A DNA stretch of 64,000 nt from NCBI GenBank assembly GCA_007748055.1, contig CP036279.1, positions 4,836,001 through 4,900,000 on the forward strand, written 5' to 3'. Of the stretch, positions 36,543-47,392 are shown piece by piece. Positions within the stretch are counted from its first letter, which is position 1, and each line of letters begins with the position of its first letter. The DNA is from Kolteria novifilia. GTDB lineage: Bacteria; Planctomycetota; Planctomycetia; Kolteriales; Kolteriaceae. A program made the position numbers and the translations under genes. Below the pieces are notes generated by a model. The model had not been told where the DNA came from and did no database searches. It was given only the letters and a program-made list of their open reading frames with translations.

Positions 36543-36743
36543 CGCTGCCTATCGTCCCTGAAGTCGATGTACAACGCGGGCCAACGACCGATTCGAAGAA
36601 AAGTCAGCGCCGACGCGTCACCTGAAACAAGTTTGGCTCCTCGATCGGGAACCCTCCGCCCGCATGCGGAACATCACGCTCGAGGAGAGCCTTCCGGACA
36701 GTCGTCGAGTCCTACCTACCGACGAAGACACGCTTCGAGCAAG

Positions 36744-37193
36744 TCACTCCGGCGGAGCATCGCGGACCGATTCCGCCGCGTCGTCTCCACCAAGCATCTC
36801 GGCCTGCGCCGAGTCATCTTCGTCGGCCTCGTCCGATTCCTCCGGCTCCGAATCTTCTGGGAGGACCTCCCCCAGGAGCCTAGACATCTCGAGGCTCTTT
36901 TTCACCCCATCGTCCAATACGAACTCGATGACGGGGGTGTATCGCGTCTGAAGCCCATCGGCAACCTTGCGTTGCAGGAAGCCGCGGGCGCTTCTGAGTC
37001 CATGCAGGACGAGATTCTGTTGCCGTTCGTCTCCCATGATCGAGACGAAGACCTTCGAGTGACGCAGATCGCCGCTCACTTCCGCTCGGATCACCGTCAC
37101 GTCGCGGACGCGCGGGTCCTTCACGCCGGTCAAGAGCGACATGCTGACGATCTGGCGAATCATCTCGCCAACGCGCTCGGTTCGACGAGTCAT
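36744..37193 (-). CDS. rbfA: Ribosome-binding factor A
   Basis: RbfA binds the 30S subunit and helps 16S rRNA 5'-end maturation. The 149-residue protein has the KH-like core: RVGEMIRQIVSMSLLTGVKDPRVRDVTVIRAEVSGDLRHSKVFVSIMGDERQ, followed by GFLQRKVADGLQTRYTPVIEFVLDDGVKKSLEMSRLL. A highly acidic tail (residues about 110-149) extends beyond the usual 120-residue length. It lies 611 bases downstream of infB, a wider gap than in typical nusA-infB-rbfA operons, and the gap contains a repeat array. Confidence 0.93.
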   Translation of the reverse strand: MTRRTERVGEMIRQIVSMSLLTGVKDPRVRDVTVIRAEVSGDLRHSKVFVSIMGDERQQNLVLHGLRSARGFLQRKVADGLQTRYTPVIEFVLDDGVKKSLEMSRLLGEVLPEDSEPEESDEADEDDSAQAEMLGGDDAAESVRDAPPE

Positions 37194-37804
37194 GAGCCTT
37201 CTCCGAGCGGTCCTTGCGTCGCCATCGCCTGTCCAGGCGCCGATGGTGGGTCAAGACCCACCCTACTCTTGTTGGGGCCACGGGCCCGTGTTGCTGACTC
37301 TCTCGGCTAGCCCAGGTTGCTTCGCTACCTGGGCGTGCGAAGCACGCAAGAGGTCTCCGGGCAAACTTCCCTCAATGGAACTCGCCCCTGGTTTTCCGGA
37401 TCGCCTGGTGGGTCAAGACCCACCCTACTCTTGTTGGGGCCACGGGCCCGTGTTGCTGACTCTCTCGGCTAGCCCAGGTTGCTTCGCTACCTGGGCGTGC
37501 GAAGCACGCAAGAGGTCTCCGGGCAAACTTCCCTCGATGGAACTCGCCCCTGGTTTTCCGGATCGCCTGGTGGGTCAAGACCCACCCTACTCTTGTTGGG
37601 GCCACGGGCCCGCGTTGCTGACTCTCTCGGCTAGCCCAGGTTGCTTCGCTACCTGGGCGTGCGAAGCACGCAAGAGGTCTCCGGGCAAACTTCCCTCAAT
37701 GGAACTCGCCCCTGGTTTTCCGGATCGCCTGGTGGGTCAAGACCCACCCTAGTTGTCCTTGGAACGAACGCTACTGATCGAGCGTTGCGTCCTTGGAACG
37801 AGCG
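37194..37804 (-). other. infB-rbfA gap with repeat array
   Basis: About 610 bases with no gene. Nearly all of it is the 162-base tandem repeat described separately, with a short unique sequence at each end. An open frame through it (37141-37752 plus) is created by the repeat, whose unit length is a multiple of three. Confidence 0.8.
37245..37751 (+). repeat. 162-bp tandem repeat, 3 units + partial
   Basis: Units begin at 37245, 37407 and 37569, with the start of a fourth at 37731. They differ by single bases. Each contains a palindrome ggtgggtcaagacccacc, a second hairpin gcccaggt-acctgggc, and gcgtgcgaagcacgc. The unit is 54 codons long, so it leaves one frame open. It looks like a recently amplified intergenic element. 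Confidence 0.95.
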
Positions 37805-40696
37805 CTACTGATCGAGCGTTCGTTTCACTTCCTCGATCTTGAAGGCCTCTAGGATGTCGCCGCGCTTGACATCGTTGAACCCGGCCAACTTGATACCGCA
37901 CTCGAGTCCTTCGCGGACTTCCTTCGCATCGTCCTTCACGCGACGCAGCGAGTCGATCGGATAGCTGCCGAGGATCGTCCCCTCGCGAATGATCCGCATC
38001 TTCGCGTTGCGGTCGATGTTCCCCTCGATCACGCGGCAACCGGCAACCGTCCCGACACGACTGATGGTGAAGGTCTGCTGCACGACGGCACGGCCGAGCT
38101 GCACCTCCTTGGTGTCGGGTATGAGCATCCCTTCCAGGGCGTCGCGAATGTCCTGGCTGACCTGGTAGATGATCTCGTAGCGACGGACTTCGACCCCCTT
38201 CTCCGACGAAAGGGCCGAGGCACGATCGTCCGCGACGACGCGGAAACCGATCACGATCGCGTCGGAGGCGTCCGCGAGTAGAATATCGCTTTCCCCGATC
38301 CCGCCGATGCCCTCGTGGAGGATTCGGACGCGGACCTCGTCGTGGGTAAACTTGCTGAATTCCTTCTTGATCGCCTCGAGTGAACCGCGGACATCGGCCT
38401 TGAGAATGACCCGAAGCTCTTGAACCTTTCGCTCGTCGAAGCTGTCGAGCAGGGTCTCGAGCGAAACGTGTTCGCGGTTGGTCCGCGACTCGGCTTGGGC
38501 CCGCTGACGACGCTCCTCGGCGATCTCGCGAGCCCGGGTGATGTCCTCGAGAACGAAGAACTTCTCGCCCGCGTCAGGCACTTCGTCGAGACCGGTCAGC
38601 ACGACCGGCGTCGACGGACCGGCTTCGTCGAGCGGTTTCCCGTGATCGTCGAACATCGCCCGCACGCGGCCGAAGGCCGACCCGCACAAGATCGCGTCGC
38701 CCCGACGAAGAGTTCCGTGCTGCACCAGGACGGTTCCCTTGACGCCGAGCCCCTCGCTCAAGGAGGCTTCGATGCAGAGCCCCGTCGCCGGGCGATTGGG
38801 GTTCGACTTGAGTTCCTTGAGCTCGGCCAGAATGCTGATCGAGTCGAGCAACTCCTCGACGCCGTCTCCAGTCGTCGCGGAGGTTCCGATCATGAGGGTG
38901 TCTCCACCCCACTCTTCCGGGATCAAGCCGTGCTGCGAGAGCTGTTGTTGCAGTTTCTCGACGTTCGCCGACGGCAAGTCCATCTTGTTCATGGCGACGA
39001 CGATGCCGACGTTGGCGGCCTTGGCGTGACTGATCGCTTCCTCGGTCTGCGGCATGACCCCGTCGTCGGCCGCGATGACCAAGACCACGATGTCCGTCGC
39101 GTCGGCCCCGCGAGCCCGCATCGCGGTAAAGGCTTCGTGGCCGGGGGTATCGAGGAAGGTCACCAGTCCCGACCCGGTGTGGGTCTTGACCTGGTAGGCC
39201 GCGATGTGTTGGGTGATGCCTCCCGACTCGCCGCCGGCGACATCGGTGGAGCGAATCCGGTCCATCAGCGAGGTCTTGCCGTGGTCGACGTGTCCCATGA
39301 AAGTGACGACCGGTGGCCGCGGAGCGAGGCTTTCCGCCTCGTCCTCTCCGGGAACGAATTCCTTCTCGAGCCACTCCTCGACGGTCTGTTCACGCTTGAA
39401 CTGGATCTCGAGTCCGAGTTCCATCGCGACCATCTCGGCGTCCTCGTCGGTGAGGGCCTGGTTGATGGTGGCCATGACCCCGAGACTCATTAGCTTTCGC
39501 TGAATCTCATTGGCCCGGATGCCTGCCGCCTCGGAGAAGGAACGAATGGTGATCGGTTGCTCGAGAACGACCGGGCCGGATTGCTCGGCCGAGTGTCGGA
39601 TAGAGCGTCGGGGACGTCGCGATCCCCGGCTGGGACGCGACGAACCGTCATCGTCCTCCACGTCGAACGAACGGTGTTGGGCCGAGCGTTGGCGCCGTCG
39701 CTGACGTTCCTCGCGGCCCGTCATCGCCGCGCCACCACCGGCGCCGCGACCCCGCTTGACCGGCTTCTCCTCGTCGAAGCCCTCCTTGCCTCCCTTGCCC
39801 TTCTTGGCTTGAGCGGCATCGGCGGGAACCGCGGGAGGCGGCGTGAACTGTCCACTTCGCAGAGCATCGGCCGGCAATCGCATCACCGGCTTCTGCGCGG
39901 CGACGGCCGGCTTTTTCTCCGCCTGGGATTCGGGCTTGGGAGGAGCGGTGAGCGGTCCACCAACCAGGGGCGTGGGGCGTGAAGGACGTCGATCGCGCTG
40001 GCCACCTCGCTGGCCGGCTCCCCCACCTTGTTGGCCACCACCCAAATTCTTGGGCTTGGCGACGTTGGGATCGGGAATCGCCGACGAGCCCGAACCGCGT
40101 TTGGGCAGCACGCGCCTTTCTTCGGCGGCCTCCGGCTTCGATTCCTGGCTCGGAGGAGTGTCCTCGGGGGACTTCGTTTTCTTCTTCGTAGTCGTTTCAG
40201 CCACCTCTTCTGGCGGTGTGGACGCTTCGGCAGCGACCGGTTCGGGTTGGGGCGTGGGCTCCGGTTCGGGCTCGGGAACCTTCTCTGGTTCTTGAGCGAC
40301 CATCTCCTCGACCGGCACCGGAACCGGTTCCGGCGACCCAGTCTGGGAAGGGGTCTCCTGACCCGCACCCTCGTCGACGGCTTCCTCGTCGTCTTCTTTC
40401 TGCTTCCCGCGAGGGATCTGCGTGACGCGGGAGGCGCGTGGGGCGGGGATGCTCTCCCCGGGGCTGCTCGCCTTCGGCTTCGCCGCGGGAGGAGGAGGTG
40501 GGCTCGAACCTCGAATCCGCTCGGGAGAGACTTTACCGGCGACAAGATCCTGCGTCACTTGACGCGTTTCGGCGTCGAGTGTCGTCATGTGATTCTTGAC
40601 GTCAATGCCGGCTGACCTCATCAGCTCGATGAGATCCTTGCTTTCCACGTCAAGCTCTCGAGCAAGCTGATAGACTCGGACCTTATCCTTGCTCAA
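37805..40696 (-). CDS. infB: Translation initiation factor IF-2
   Basis: IF-2 delivers initiator fMet-tRNA to the 30S ribosome with GTP hydrolysis. This is a long form of 963 residues. The N-terminus has an IF2N domain ([24 protein letters not shown]), then about 380 residues of proline/glutamate/alanine-rich linker. The GTPase has G1 [11 protein letters not shown]3 DTPGHEAF and G4 NKMD. Domains II-IV follow (ARDRAS-like VLQHGTL, then the C-terminal IF2 fold). I chose TTG at 40696 (L of SKDKVRVYQ) with GAGGGG upstream; 18 residues further upstream are not family-like. It is in the usual nusA-infB-rbfA order. Confidence 0.96.
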   Translation of the reverse strand: MSKDKVRVYQLARELDVESKDLIELMRSAGIDVKNHMTTLDAETRQVTQDLVAGKVSPERIRGSSPPPPPAAKPKASSPGESIPAPRASRVTQIPRGKQKEDDEEAVDEGAGQETPSQTGSPEPVPVPVEEMVAQEPEKVPEPEPEPTPQPEPVAAEASTPPEEVAETTTKKKTKSPEDTPPSQESKPEAAEERRVLPKRGSGSSAIPDPNVAKPKNLGGGQQGGGAGQRGGQRDRRPSRPTPLVGGPLTAPPKPESQAEKKPAVAAQKPVMRLPADALRSGQFTPPPAVPADAAQAKKGKGGKEGFDEEKPVKRGRGAGGGAAMTGREERQRRRQRSAQHRSFDVEDDDGSSRPSRGSRRPRRSIRHSAEQSGPVVLEQPITIRSFSEAAGIRANEIQRKLMSLGVMATINQALTDEDAEMVAMELGLEIQFKREQTVEEWLEKEFVPGEDEAESLAPRPPVVTFMGHVDHGKTSLMDRIRSTDVAGGESGGITQHIAAYQVKTHTGSGLVTFLDTPGHEAFTAMRARGADATDIVVLVIAADDGVMPQTEEAISHAKAANVGIVVAMNKMDLPSANVEKLQQQLSQHGLIPEEWGGDTLMIGTSATTGDGVEELLDSISILAELKELKSNPNRPATGLCIEASLSEGLGVKGTVLVQHGTLRRGDAILCGSAFGRVRAMFDDHGKPLDEAGPSTPVVLTGLDEVPDAGEKFFVLEDITRAREIAEERRQRAQAESRTNREHVSLETLLDSFDERKVQELRVILKADVRGSLEAIKKEFSKFTHDEVRVRILHEGIGGIGESDILLADASDAIVIGFRVVADDRASALSSEKGVEVRRYEIIYQVSQDIRDALEGMLIPDTKEVQLGRAVVQQTFTISRVGTVAGCRVIEGNIDRNAKMRIIREGTILGSYPIDSLRRVKDDAKEVREGLECGIKLAGFNDVKRGDILEAFKIEEVKRTLDQ

Positions 40697-40994
40697 ACAG
40701 CACCCCTCAATTGTTACATCACCGTCCCCCCCTTGGGAAACGGGCTTCACGATACTTCGTCCCAGAAAAGCTTGCCGTTCTCATGACGCCTTCATCCGAT
40801 CGGCATCCTTTCGTGCAAGCCTATCTCCAGTGTGACCAATGGTCCCATGTCGTTCACCATTCAAGGAGCCCATCGCTCCAGTGCCATGCTTCTCCGGATG
40901 ACAACCGATCGTTTCCGTCGCGAACCACATGTCGGCGGGCGTCATCAAACGTCGTCGCCTCGACGGGTTCGTCGAAACGATCAAGCGATCATCG

Positions 40995-42455
40995 TTACGA
41001 GGCGGGTGAATCCTCCGGAGCCTCTTCCGTGTTGGAAGGCGACTCTGACGCGGTCTCCGGCTCCTCGCTGGGCTTGTCGTCCCCGAAGAGCTGAGCCGCG
41101 GTGATCTTCTTCTCGTCCTCTTGCTTTTCGGGGGTTGGGTCGCCACCGAAAAGGTCGTCGACGCTGGGAACGCGAGCCTCCTGAGGACGAGTCTCCTCAA
41201 GCAGCCCTTCGGCCCTGGGCTCCTCGCTGGAGGATCCCGAAGAGGACGATGGCGAACTAGTCGGCGAGGCCGAGGGAGCGCTGAGCATGGAACTGCGGCT
41301 CGAGGACTCCTGCGGGGCCTCTTCGGCCTTCATTTCCGCGAACCCGACAATCCTCGCGGCTTCCGACTCGACCAGGCCGGTCACTTCCATGATCTGTTCG
41401 ACTTCGATCACCGAAAGGTCGTCGAAGGAGAGAATTCCCTCCTCGATCAGCGAGTCAATGACATCCTCCGAGACATCGGGCAGTTCCGAGAGCGTCGCCT
41501 CGGCCCGCTCAATCTCTTCGGTCAACTCGTCGAAGGTCATGATCTCAATATCGACGCCGACGAGTTTTGAGGCGAGCCGAACATTCTGCCCACGCTTGCC
41601 AATCGCGAGCGAAAGCTGGTCCTCGCGAACAAGCACGATCGCCCGGCCCATCCGCATGTAGATCTGAACTTCTTCGATCTGCGCGGGCGCCAGGGCGTTG
41701 GGGATCATGACTTGGTTCGACTCGTTGAAGCGAATGATATCGATCCGCTCGCCGTTGAGTTCGTCCAAGACATTCTTGATACGACTGCCGCGGACGCCGA
41801 CGCAAGCGCCGACACAGTCGACTTTGCTATCAATGCTGCTGACCGCGACCTTGGTTCGATAGCCCGCCTCGCGAGCGATCGCCCTCATTTCGATGATGTG
41901 TTCGGCGATTTCGGGAATCTCTTGTTCGAAGAGACGACGCACGAAATCGGGGTGCGTCCGCGAGAGGATGAGCTTGACCCGCTGACCGCTCTTGCGAACC
42001 TCGATCAAGACCGCCCGAACGCGTTCGCCAGGCCGAAAGGTCTCGCCCGGCATCTGTTCGCTTCGCGGCAAGAGCGCCTCGGCCTTGCCGATATTCACGG
42101 TGACGACGCTCCCCTCGGCCCGCTGCACGACGCCGGTGAAGATCGTCCCCCGCTCCTGGCGGAACTCGTCGTAGAGAGCATCCCGCTCGGCTTCGCGGAT
42201 CTTCTGGATCATGATCTGCTTGGCGGATTGGGCGGCGATCCGACCCAATTCCTCGGCCGTGATGGGGGAACCGTCGTGCGTGGCGGTGATAGCCCCCGAC
42301 TCGCGATCGATCACGACCTCAATATCCGACTCTTCGCCGTAATATTTGCGTGCGGCGGTCATGTACGCCGACTCGATGCCGTTGAAGACGATCTCCTGAT
42401 CGATGTTCTTGTCGCGGTGGATACTATCCACAATTCGCAACAATTCGGCGTTCAT
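40995..42455 (-). CDS. nusA: Transcription elongation/termination factor NusA
   Basis: NusA binds RNA polymerase and nascent RNA and modulates pausing and termination. The 486-residue protein has the N-terminal domain ([24 protein letters not shown]), an S1 domain ([21 protein letters not shown]), and KH domains ([19 protein letters not shown], then [25 protein letters not shown]). The C-terminal extension of about 120 residues is serine/glutamate/proline-rich and acidic. It heads the nusA-infB-rbfA set. No rimP gene was found upstream; instead the S41 protease gene and a terminator lie there. Confidence 0.95.
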   Translation of the reverse strand: MNAELLRIVDSIHRDKNIDQEIVFNGIESAYMTAARKYYGEESDIEVVIDRESGAITATHDGSPITAEELGRIAAQSAKQIMIQKIREAERDALYDEFRQERGTIFTGVVQRAEGSVVTVNIGKAEALLPRSEQMPGETFRPGERVRAVLIEVRKSGQRVKLILSRTHPDFVRRLFEQEIPEIAEHIIEMRAIAREAGYRTKVAVSSIDSKVDCVGACVGVRGSRIKNVLDELNGERIDIIRFNESNQVMIPNALAPAQIEEVQIYMRMGRAIVLVREDQLSLAIGKRGQNVRLASKLVGVDIEIMTFDELTEEIERAEATLSELPDVSEDVIDSLIEEGILSFDDLSVIEVEQIMEVTGLVESEAARIVGFAEMKAEEAPQESSSRSSMLSAPSASPTSSPSSSSGSSSEEPRAEGLLEETRPQEARVPSVDDLFGGDPTPEKQEDEKKITAAQLFGDDKPSEEPETASESPSNTEEAPEDSPAS

Positions 42456-42876
42456 TCATTTCCCCCAACGCCAACAACCGGCTCGGCATTCGTTTCCAAC
42501 AAGCTCATCGTCGGTGTCTTCCAACACCGCCAACCCGGGACGTGGCCACTTGGCTCAAGCCCTAACCCGCGAGGAGAGCGTATCCACCGGCTCCTCGCAT
42601 CACGTCTTCGAAGAAGAGGATGGCCATGAAAAAGAACAAGTGGGCGTTGATCCCACTTGCGCGTCGCCCCCTCGGGCTAGAGCCCGTGAGCACGGATCAT
42701 CTCCTTACCTGAGTGGTATCATACAGATCCGCGCAGAATTTGGGAGCCTCATTTTAGGGCGGAAGCATGGAGAAACCAGGAAGGAGTATCGGCCGCCATC
42801 GGTCTCGATCGAGTCGACGCGACAGGCGATTCGCCGCCAATCGCACGTAGCGACGAACGTCCCTGCCACCTGGCTC
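42456..42876 (-). other. Intergenic region upstream of nusA
   Basis: About 420 bases holding a terminator-like hairpin (42628-42659) for the protease gene and presumably the nusA promoter. No rimP coding sequence is visible. A second short inverted word (gggctagagccc) is at about 42678. Confidence 0.6.
42628..42659 (-). terminator. Terminator downstream of the S41 protease gene
   Basis: Read on the minus strand, an 8-base-pair stem (caagtggg / cccacttg) with a 7-base loop is followed by a T-rich tract (rc of gaaaaagaa). It lies about 220 bases beyond the protease stop and upstream of nusA. Confidence 0.55.
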
Positions 42877-45354
42877 CTAACGAGAACTCACTCGCGCCGC
42901 CCGCAGCGCTCGCCGAAGCTGCGAGTCATTCTCTAGGTGGTTCACAATATTGGGCTTACGTCGGATGATCTTCTGATCCTCGAGCATGTCCTCAAGCTGG
43001 GCGACGTCCTCGCGATAGAGAGGGAGCTCCAAGGCCGGCTCGGGTCGCACGCCCCAGGTCTCCTCTTGCCCCATCTCCGGAAAGCGATGGAGGTTGGCTC
43101 CGTTGGGACGGTGAAAGGTCGCGGTGGTCAGCTTGAGGCCGCCCCCTCGCTCCAAATCTCGAAACTCCTGCACGCTCCCTTTGCCGAAACTCCGCTCGCC
43201 CACCAGTTTGGCGCGCTGATGATCCGCTAAGGCCGCCGACACGATCTCGCTGCCACTGGCACTCTCGCGATTGATCATCACGACCAGGGCCAAGTCGCGG
43301 TACGTGCCAAAACGATGGGCCTCGATCGAACGCGACCGACCCGTCCTACTTCGTATGTCCACGATGAGTCCGTCATCGAGAAAGAGATCGGCAACTTCGG
43401 TCGCCGACTCAAGTAGCCCGCCTGGGTTGAACCGCAAATCGAGCACCAGCGCTCGAAGTCCGTGACGCCGAAGATTGCTCAGGACGCGACGGAGTTGTTG
43501 CGGCGTGTCGTTGGCGAAACGGGTCAGCCGCACATAGCCGATCCCGTCCTTCTTGTCGAGCCAGTAGTCCCACGAGTGATCGGGACGGCGCTGCAAGCCG
43601 ACGACGCTCTCGATTTGGACCGGGCCGCGCTCGATCGTCATCGACTTCGGCTCGGCCTCTCCCTCTTGAAGCACCGAAATCGTCACCGTCGACCCCTTGC
43701 GTCCCTCCAGCAGATCCAGCGCCTGCTCGTAGGGAATCTCCGCCACCTTGCGGCCATCGATCGCGGCGATTCGGTCTCCCGCCCGCAGCCCGGCACGAAA
43801 CGCCGGCCCGCCGAGCACGGGAGTCACTACCCGCAATTGATGGTTCTTCTCGTCCTCGCCCAGCAGGACGCCGATGCCCGCGAAGTGCCCCTCGTTCTTG
43901 CGGCGAAGTTCCTGCAAGTCCTCGCGCGTCAAGTAACGCGAGAAGGGATCGAGCGACTCGAGCATCCGAGCGAGAAGTAGATCCAACGCGGTCCGCCCCG
44001 GCAAGTCGTCGCGAGTCCCAAGATAGAGTCGTGTCTGCATCAGCAGATCGAACCAGTCGTCCTCGCTCAGTTGGTCGCGCTGCGCGAGTCGCTTCTCGAT
44101 ACTGGTGGGGACCTCCTCGCCCGCGCTACGCAAGAGACCACGAATCCCGACCTCCAACGCCCAGTTCGCGACGTCGGGCCGAACGTAATCATCCTCGATT
44201 CGGTTGCGCGCTTCCAAGACATCGGTCGCGAACTGCAACGCGTCGTTGGGGCTATAGTGACGTCGTCGAATCAGCGCCAAACGCTGATCGGAGAGATCCT
44301 TGCCCTTCAACTCTCCCGCCAAAAAACGTTCGTAGTCGCGGCGAAGTTCGCGGTCCTCGTCGAATCGAGGCATCATCCGCAGGAGACGCACCCCGTCGGC
44401 GTAGGTCTCCGCGTCGATTCGGCCCGCTTGGTGCGCCTCGAGTAGATCCCCGAGCTGCTTGCGTCGTTGTGGCCACACCTCGGTGTGTCGGGCGATCCGC
44501 ACATAGGGAGGTTGCTCCCCGCCAAACAGAACCGGGATGGCGTTGGCATCAGTCCCGACGGTCTCTTGAGCGGCGACGGGAAGTTGTTTCGCGAGGTAGT
44601 CCCAGAGTTCCGCCGCCGTGATCCAACCATCCGGTTCCTCGCCGGCGGTGTCCGCCTTGCCGCTGAGTCCTTCGATCACGGTGTGAGCGAAAAGCCCTTC
44701 CCGATGGTCGGTGGAAACGGGACACGGATCGTGGGCCTCGTTGGCGCTGAAGACGAACCGCCTTGGTCCCAGCAGTCCCTTGAACAGCCCCGGCCAGTTC
44801 GCGTCCGCGAGCGCCGCTTGGCGTTCGAGCACGCGAGCCGGCATCGCGAAACAGACGTCCGCGAGCGTCAGGACGTCATGGCAACGAACGTGCTCGATGA
44901 GATCCTTGAGTTCCGAGGATCGAATCGTCGTCTCGGACAGTCGCGAAAAGTCGGTCCCGTGGAGCAGCCAACGGAACTCCGAGCCACTGGGAATCCCCGA
45001 GACTTTGAAGGAGAGGAGAAGGATGTCATGCGGTCCCGATTGACGACTGATGGTTCGCAGCACGCCACGCAGGTTGGAGGCGGTCGCGAGGAGGGCCCCC
45101 CGCTTGGCGTCGGGGCGATCGGTCAAGAGCCACGCGTGATCGGGTGATGCTCCGACGATCGAGGGCGACGTGATCACATCGTAGAGTTCGGCGCCGTCTC
45201 GCCGTGCGAAACGACGTCCGGGAATGCGCTGGTCCTCGTATTCCTCAATGGCGACAACGACCGCCCAGACGCGCGGCATCTCCAGCCAACTTGACTCGGC
45301 AGTGGTCATCTGCGGAATGGTGAGCAGCCAGGCACTCAGGACAAGAGGCGACAT
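42877..45354 (-). CDS. Degenerate caspase-like domain fused to S41 (C-terminal processing) peptidase
   Basis: An 825-residue protein. A short signal-like N-terminus is followed by a region resembling the caspase/metacaspase (C14) fold (VWAVVVAIEEYEDQRIPGRRFARRDGAELYDVI; HDILLLSFKVSG; LTLADVCFAMP; VFSANEAHDP). The usual SGHG histidine motif is FKVSG (116-120), so the catalytic histidine is absent; a cysteine remains at DVC (166-168). Residues about 370-790 are the S41 region: PDZ (about 490-570, GIGVLLGEDEKNHQLRVVTPV), catalytic serine in ESASGSEIVSAAL and lysine in RSFGKGSVQEF. The S41 part is probably active. The combination looks unusual and its substrate is unknown. Confidence 0.82.
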   Translation of the reverse strand: MSPLVLSAWLLTIPQMTTAESSWLEMPRVWAVVVAIEEYEDQRIPGRRFARRDGAELYDVITSPSIVGASPDHAWLLTDRPDAKRGALLATASNLRGVLRTISRQSGPHDILLLSFKVSGIPSGSEFRWLLHGTDFSRLSETTIRSSELKDLIEHVRCHDVLTLADVCFAMPARVLERQAALADANWPGLFKGLLGPRRFVFSANEAHDPCPVSTDHREGLFAHTVIEGLSGKADTAGEEPDGWITAAELWDYLAKQLPVAAQETVGTDANAIPVLFGGEQPPYVRIARHTEVWPQRRKQLGDLLEAHQAGRIDAETYADGVRLLRMMPRFDEDRELRRDYERFLAGELKGKDLSDQRLALIRRRHYSPNDALQFATDVLEARNRIEDDYVRPDVANWALEVGIRGLLRSAGEEVPTSIEKRLAQRDQLSEDDWFDLLMQTRLYLGTRDDLPGRTALDLLLARMLESLDPFSRYLTREDLQELRRKNEGHFAGIGVLLGEDEKNHQLRVVTPVLGGPAFRAGLRAGDRIAAIDGRKVAEIPYEQALDLLEGRKGSTVTISVLQEGEAEPKSMTIERGPVQIESVVGLQRRPDHSWDYWLDKKDGIGYVRLTRFANDTPQQLRRVLSNLRRHGLRALVLDLRFNPGGLLESATEVADLFLDDGLIVDIRSRTGRSRSIEAHRFGTYRDLALVVMINRESASGSEIVSAALADHQRAKLVGERSFGKGSVQEFRDLERGGGLKLTTATFHRPNGANLHRFPEMGQEETWGVRPEPALELPLYREDVAQLEDMLEDQKIIRRKPNIVNHLENDSQLRRALRAARVSSR

Positions 45355-45609
45355 CGGACCGACGGTTCGCTCCCAGGAAGGCGATCAGAAACGATATGTT
45401 CCGCGTTCGCTCGGGCGCCGCCAAACGCCACCGCGATCAACATCCCTGGGCCGCTTGCATCGACAACATGGCTGCCCGCAAGGACACTCTACGTCACGTC
45501 ACGGCCGAGATGAAACGATTGCATTGGACAAGTTGCTACTATGGGATTCGCGTTCGAGACGATTGGCGGACGTCCAACCTCCAAGAAACGTGAAAACTTT
45601 TGCAGCCGC

Positions 45610-47331
45610 TCACCCGTCCTTGCCCGCCCTCAACCGCTTGGCGATCTCGTCGACCGGCAAGGTGTTGAAGACATCGCCGGCTTCGAGCCATCCCCGCCTG
45701 GCGGTCAAGACCCCATACTTGGTGTCGTCGATCCCCTCGACACTGTGGGCATCGGGATTGATCGCCACCTTGACGCCCAGCGCCTTGGCCCGCTTGCAGT
45801 TGACCCAATCGAGGTCGAGCCGCCAAGGATGGGCGTTGATCTCGATCATCGTGTTGTGCTTGGCGGCCTCGCGAAGAATCGTCTCGACGTCGAGCGGATA
45901 CCCGTCTCGGTGCAGGAGCAGCCGACCGGTCAGATGGCCGATCATCGTGCAGCGCGGATGCCGGATCGCGCGGCAGATCCGCTCGGTCATCTCCGTCTCG
46001 CTCATGTTCATCGGTTGGTGGATGCTCGCCACCACGTAGTCGAACGATTCGAGCGTTTTCTCATCATAATCGAGCGATCCATCGGCCAAAATGTCCGATT
46101 CAATCCCCTTAAAGAGCCGAAAACCGTCCGATTTGGCATTAAACGCGTCAATTTTCTTCTGCTGCTCGCGCACCCGTTCCGGCGAGAGCCCATTGGCATA
46201 CGCGGCGGTTTGCGAGTGATCGGCGAGTCCCAAATAGCCAAACCCCGCCGCCTTCGCCCCGGCGGCCATCTCCTCGAGCGTCGCCCCGCCATCACTTGCC
46301 GTGGTGTGGCAATGAAAGATCCCCGTCAAATCGCCCGATTCGAGCAATTTCGGGAGACTTTTGTCCGCCGCCGCGGCGATTTCGCCCGTATCCTCACGCA
46401 ATTCGGGCGGAATTGGGTCGAGATCGAGCGCCGCGAAGATATCCTCTTCTTCCTTGCACGCGATATTCTTTTTCTCGCCGGCGAGCTCGTACTCGTTGAG
46501 CTTGAGCCCGTAGTCTTGGGCCCGAGCCCGCATCGCCACGTTGTGCTCTTTGCTGCCCGTGAAATAGTGCATCGCGAAGGGGAAGTGCTTGTCGGCGACG
46601 ACACGCAGGTCGCATGCCATGCCGTTGTCGAGGACGACACTCGACTTGGTGCTGCCGTGACCGACGATCTGACGGACATCGGGGAGTTCGACGAACTGCT
46701 TCATGATCGGTTCGGAGTCGTCGCTGGCAACGAGCAGGTCGATGTCCTTGATCGTCGCCCGGCCGCGGCGCAGACTCCCGCAAAGCGTCATCCGTTTGAT
46801 CGCCGGATGCCCCGCGAGGGCCTCCATGACCCGCTCGGCGAGTTCCCGCGCGACGGGATAGAGCACCCGGCGGCCCGATTCGTCGAGAAAAGCGATCCCT
46901 TCGAGCACCTTTTCGGCCGTTTTCTTGCCGAATCCCTTCATGCCCGCGAGCCGGCCGTCGCTTGCCGCCAGCTTGAGCTTCTCGACGCTGTCGACGCCTA
47001 GTTCCTTGTACGCTTGATGAATGCGTTTGGGTCCGAAGCCGTTGATCCGCAACATCTCGACCAAGCCCGAGGGGACTTCGCCGCGAAGCTTCTCGAGAAA
47101 CTTGAGCGAACCGGTTTCGACCAGTTCCTCGACCTTCTCGACCATCGTCTTGCCGATCCCTTTGACGCTCCCGAGCTTCTTCTGTTCGAGCAGATCGTCG
47201 AGATCACCTTCGAGTCGCTGGATCGCCCGCGAGGCGTTGTGGTACGCATTGGCCCGAAAGGGATTCTCGCCCTTCAGTTCCAGCAGCGTGCCGCACTCAT
47301 CGAGGACCTTGGCAATCTCTTTGCGATTCAT
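45610..47331 (-). CDS. polX: DNA polymerase X with PHP exonuclease domain
   Basis: PolX fills gaps in DNA repair and has a PHP-type 3'-5' exonuclease. The 573-residue protein has helix-hairpin-helix segments (KKLGSVKGIGKTMVEKVEEL; GFGPKRIHQAYKELGV; LAGMKGFGKKTAEKVLEG), a polymerase-beta palm (CGSLRRGRATIKDIDLLVAS), and a C-terminal PHP domain (GIFHCHTTASDGGA; LGLADHSQTA; EINAHPWRLD; INPDAHS). The ATG at 47331 gives the family-typical start MNRKEIAKVLDE; a TTG at 47355 is an alternative. Its upstream region is filled by a palindromic array. Confidence 0.95.
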   Translation of the reverse strand: MNRKEIAKVLDECGTLLELKGENPFRANAYHNASRAIQRLEGDLDDLLEQKKLGSVKGIGKTMVEKVEELVETGSLKFLEKLRGEVPSGLVEMLRINGFGPKRIHQAYKELGVDSVEKLKLAASDGRLAGMKGFGKKTAEKVLEGIAFLDESGRRVLYPVARELAERVMEALAGHPAIKRMTLCGSLRRGRATIKDIDLLVASDDSEPIMKQFVELPDVRQIVGHGSTKSSVVLDNGMACDLRVVADKHFPFAMHYFTGSKEHNVAMRARAQDYGLKLNEYELAGEKKNIACKEEEDIFAALDLDPIPPELREDTGEIAAAADKSLPKLLESGDLTGIFHCHTTASDGGATLEEMAAGAKAAGFGYLGLADHSQTAAYANGLSPERVREQQKKIDAFNAKSDGFRLFKGIESDILADGSLDYDEKTLESFDYVVASIHQPMNMSETEMTERICRAIRHPRCTMIGHLTGRLLLHRDGYPLDVETILREAAKHNTMIEINAHPWRLDLDWVNCKRAKALGVKVAINPDAHSVEGIDDTKYGVLTARRGWLEAGDVFNTLPVDEIAKRLRAGKDG

Positions 47332-47392
47332 TGGTGAAGGACTTTCATGACGCAAGCGGTGCGTCCCCTAGGCGTAGTTGACGGCCAACTTC

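Noticed and set aside
37141-37752. Plus-strand frame with a 54-residue triple repeat.
   Set aside because: It arises because the 162-base intergenic repeat is a multiple of three; it has no ribosome-binding site and overlaps palindromes.
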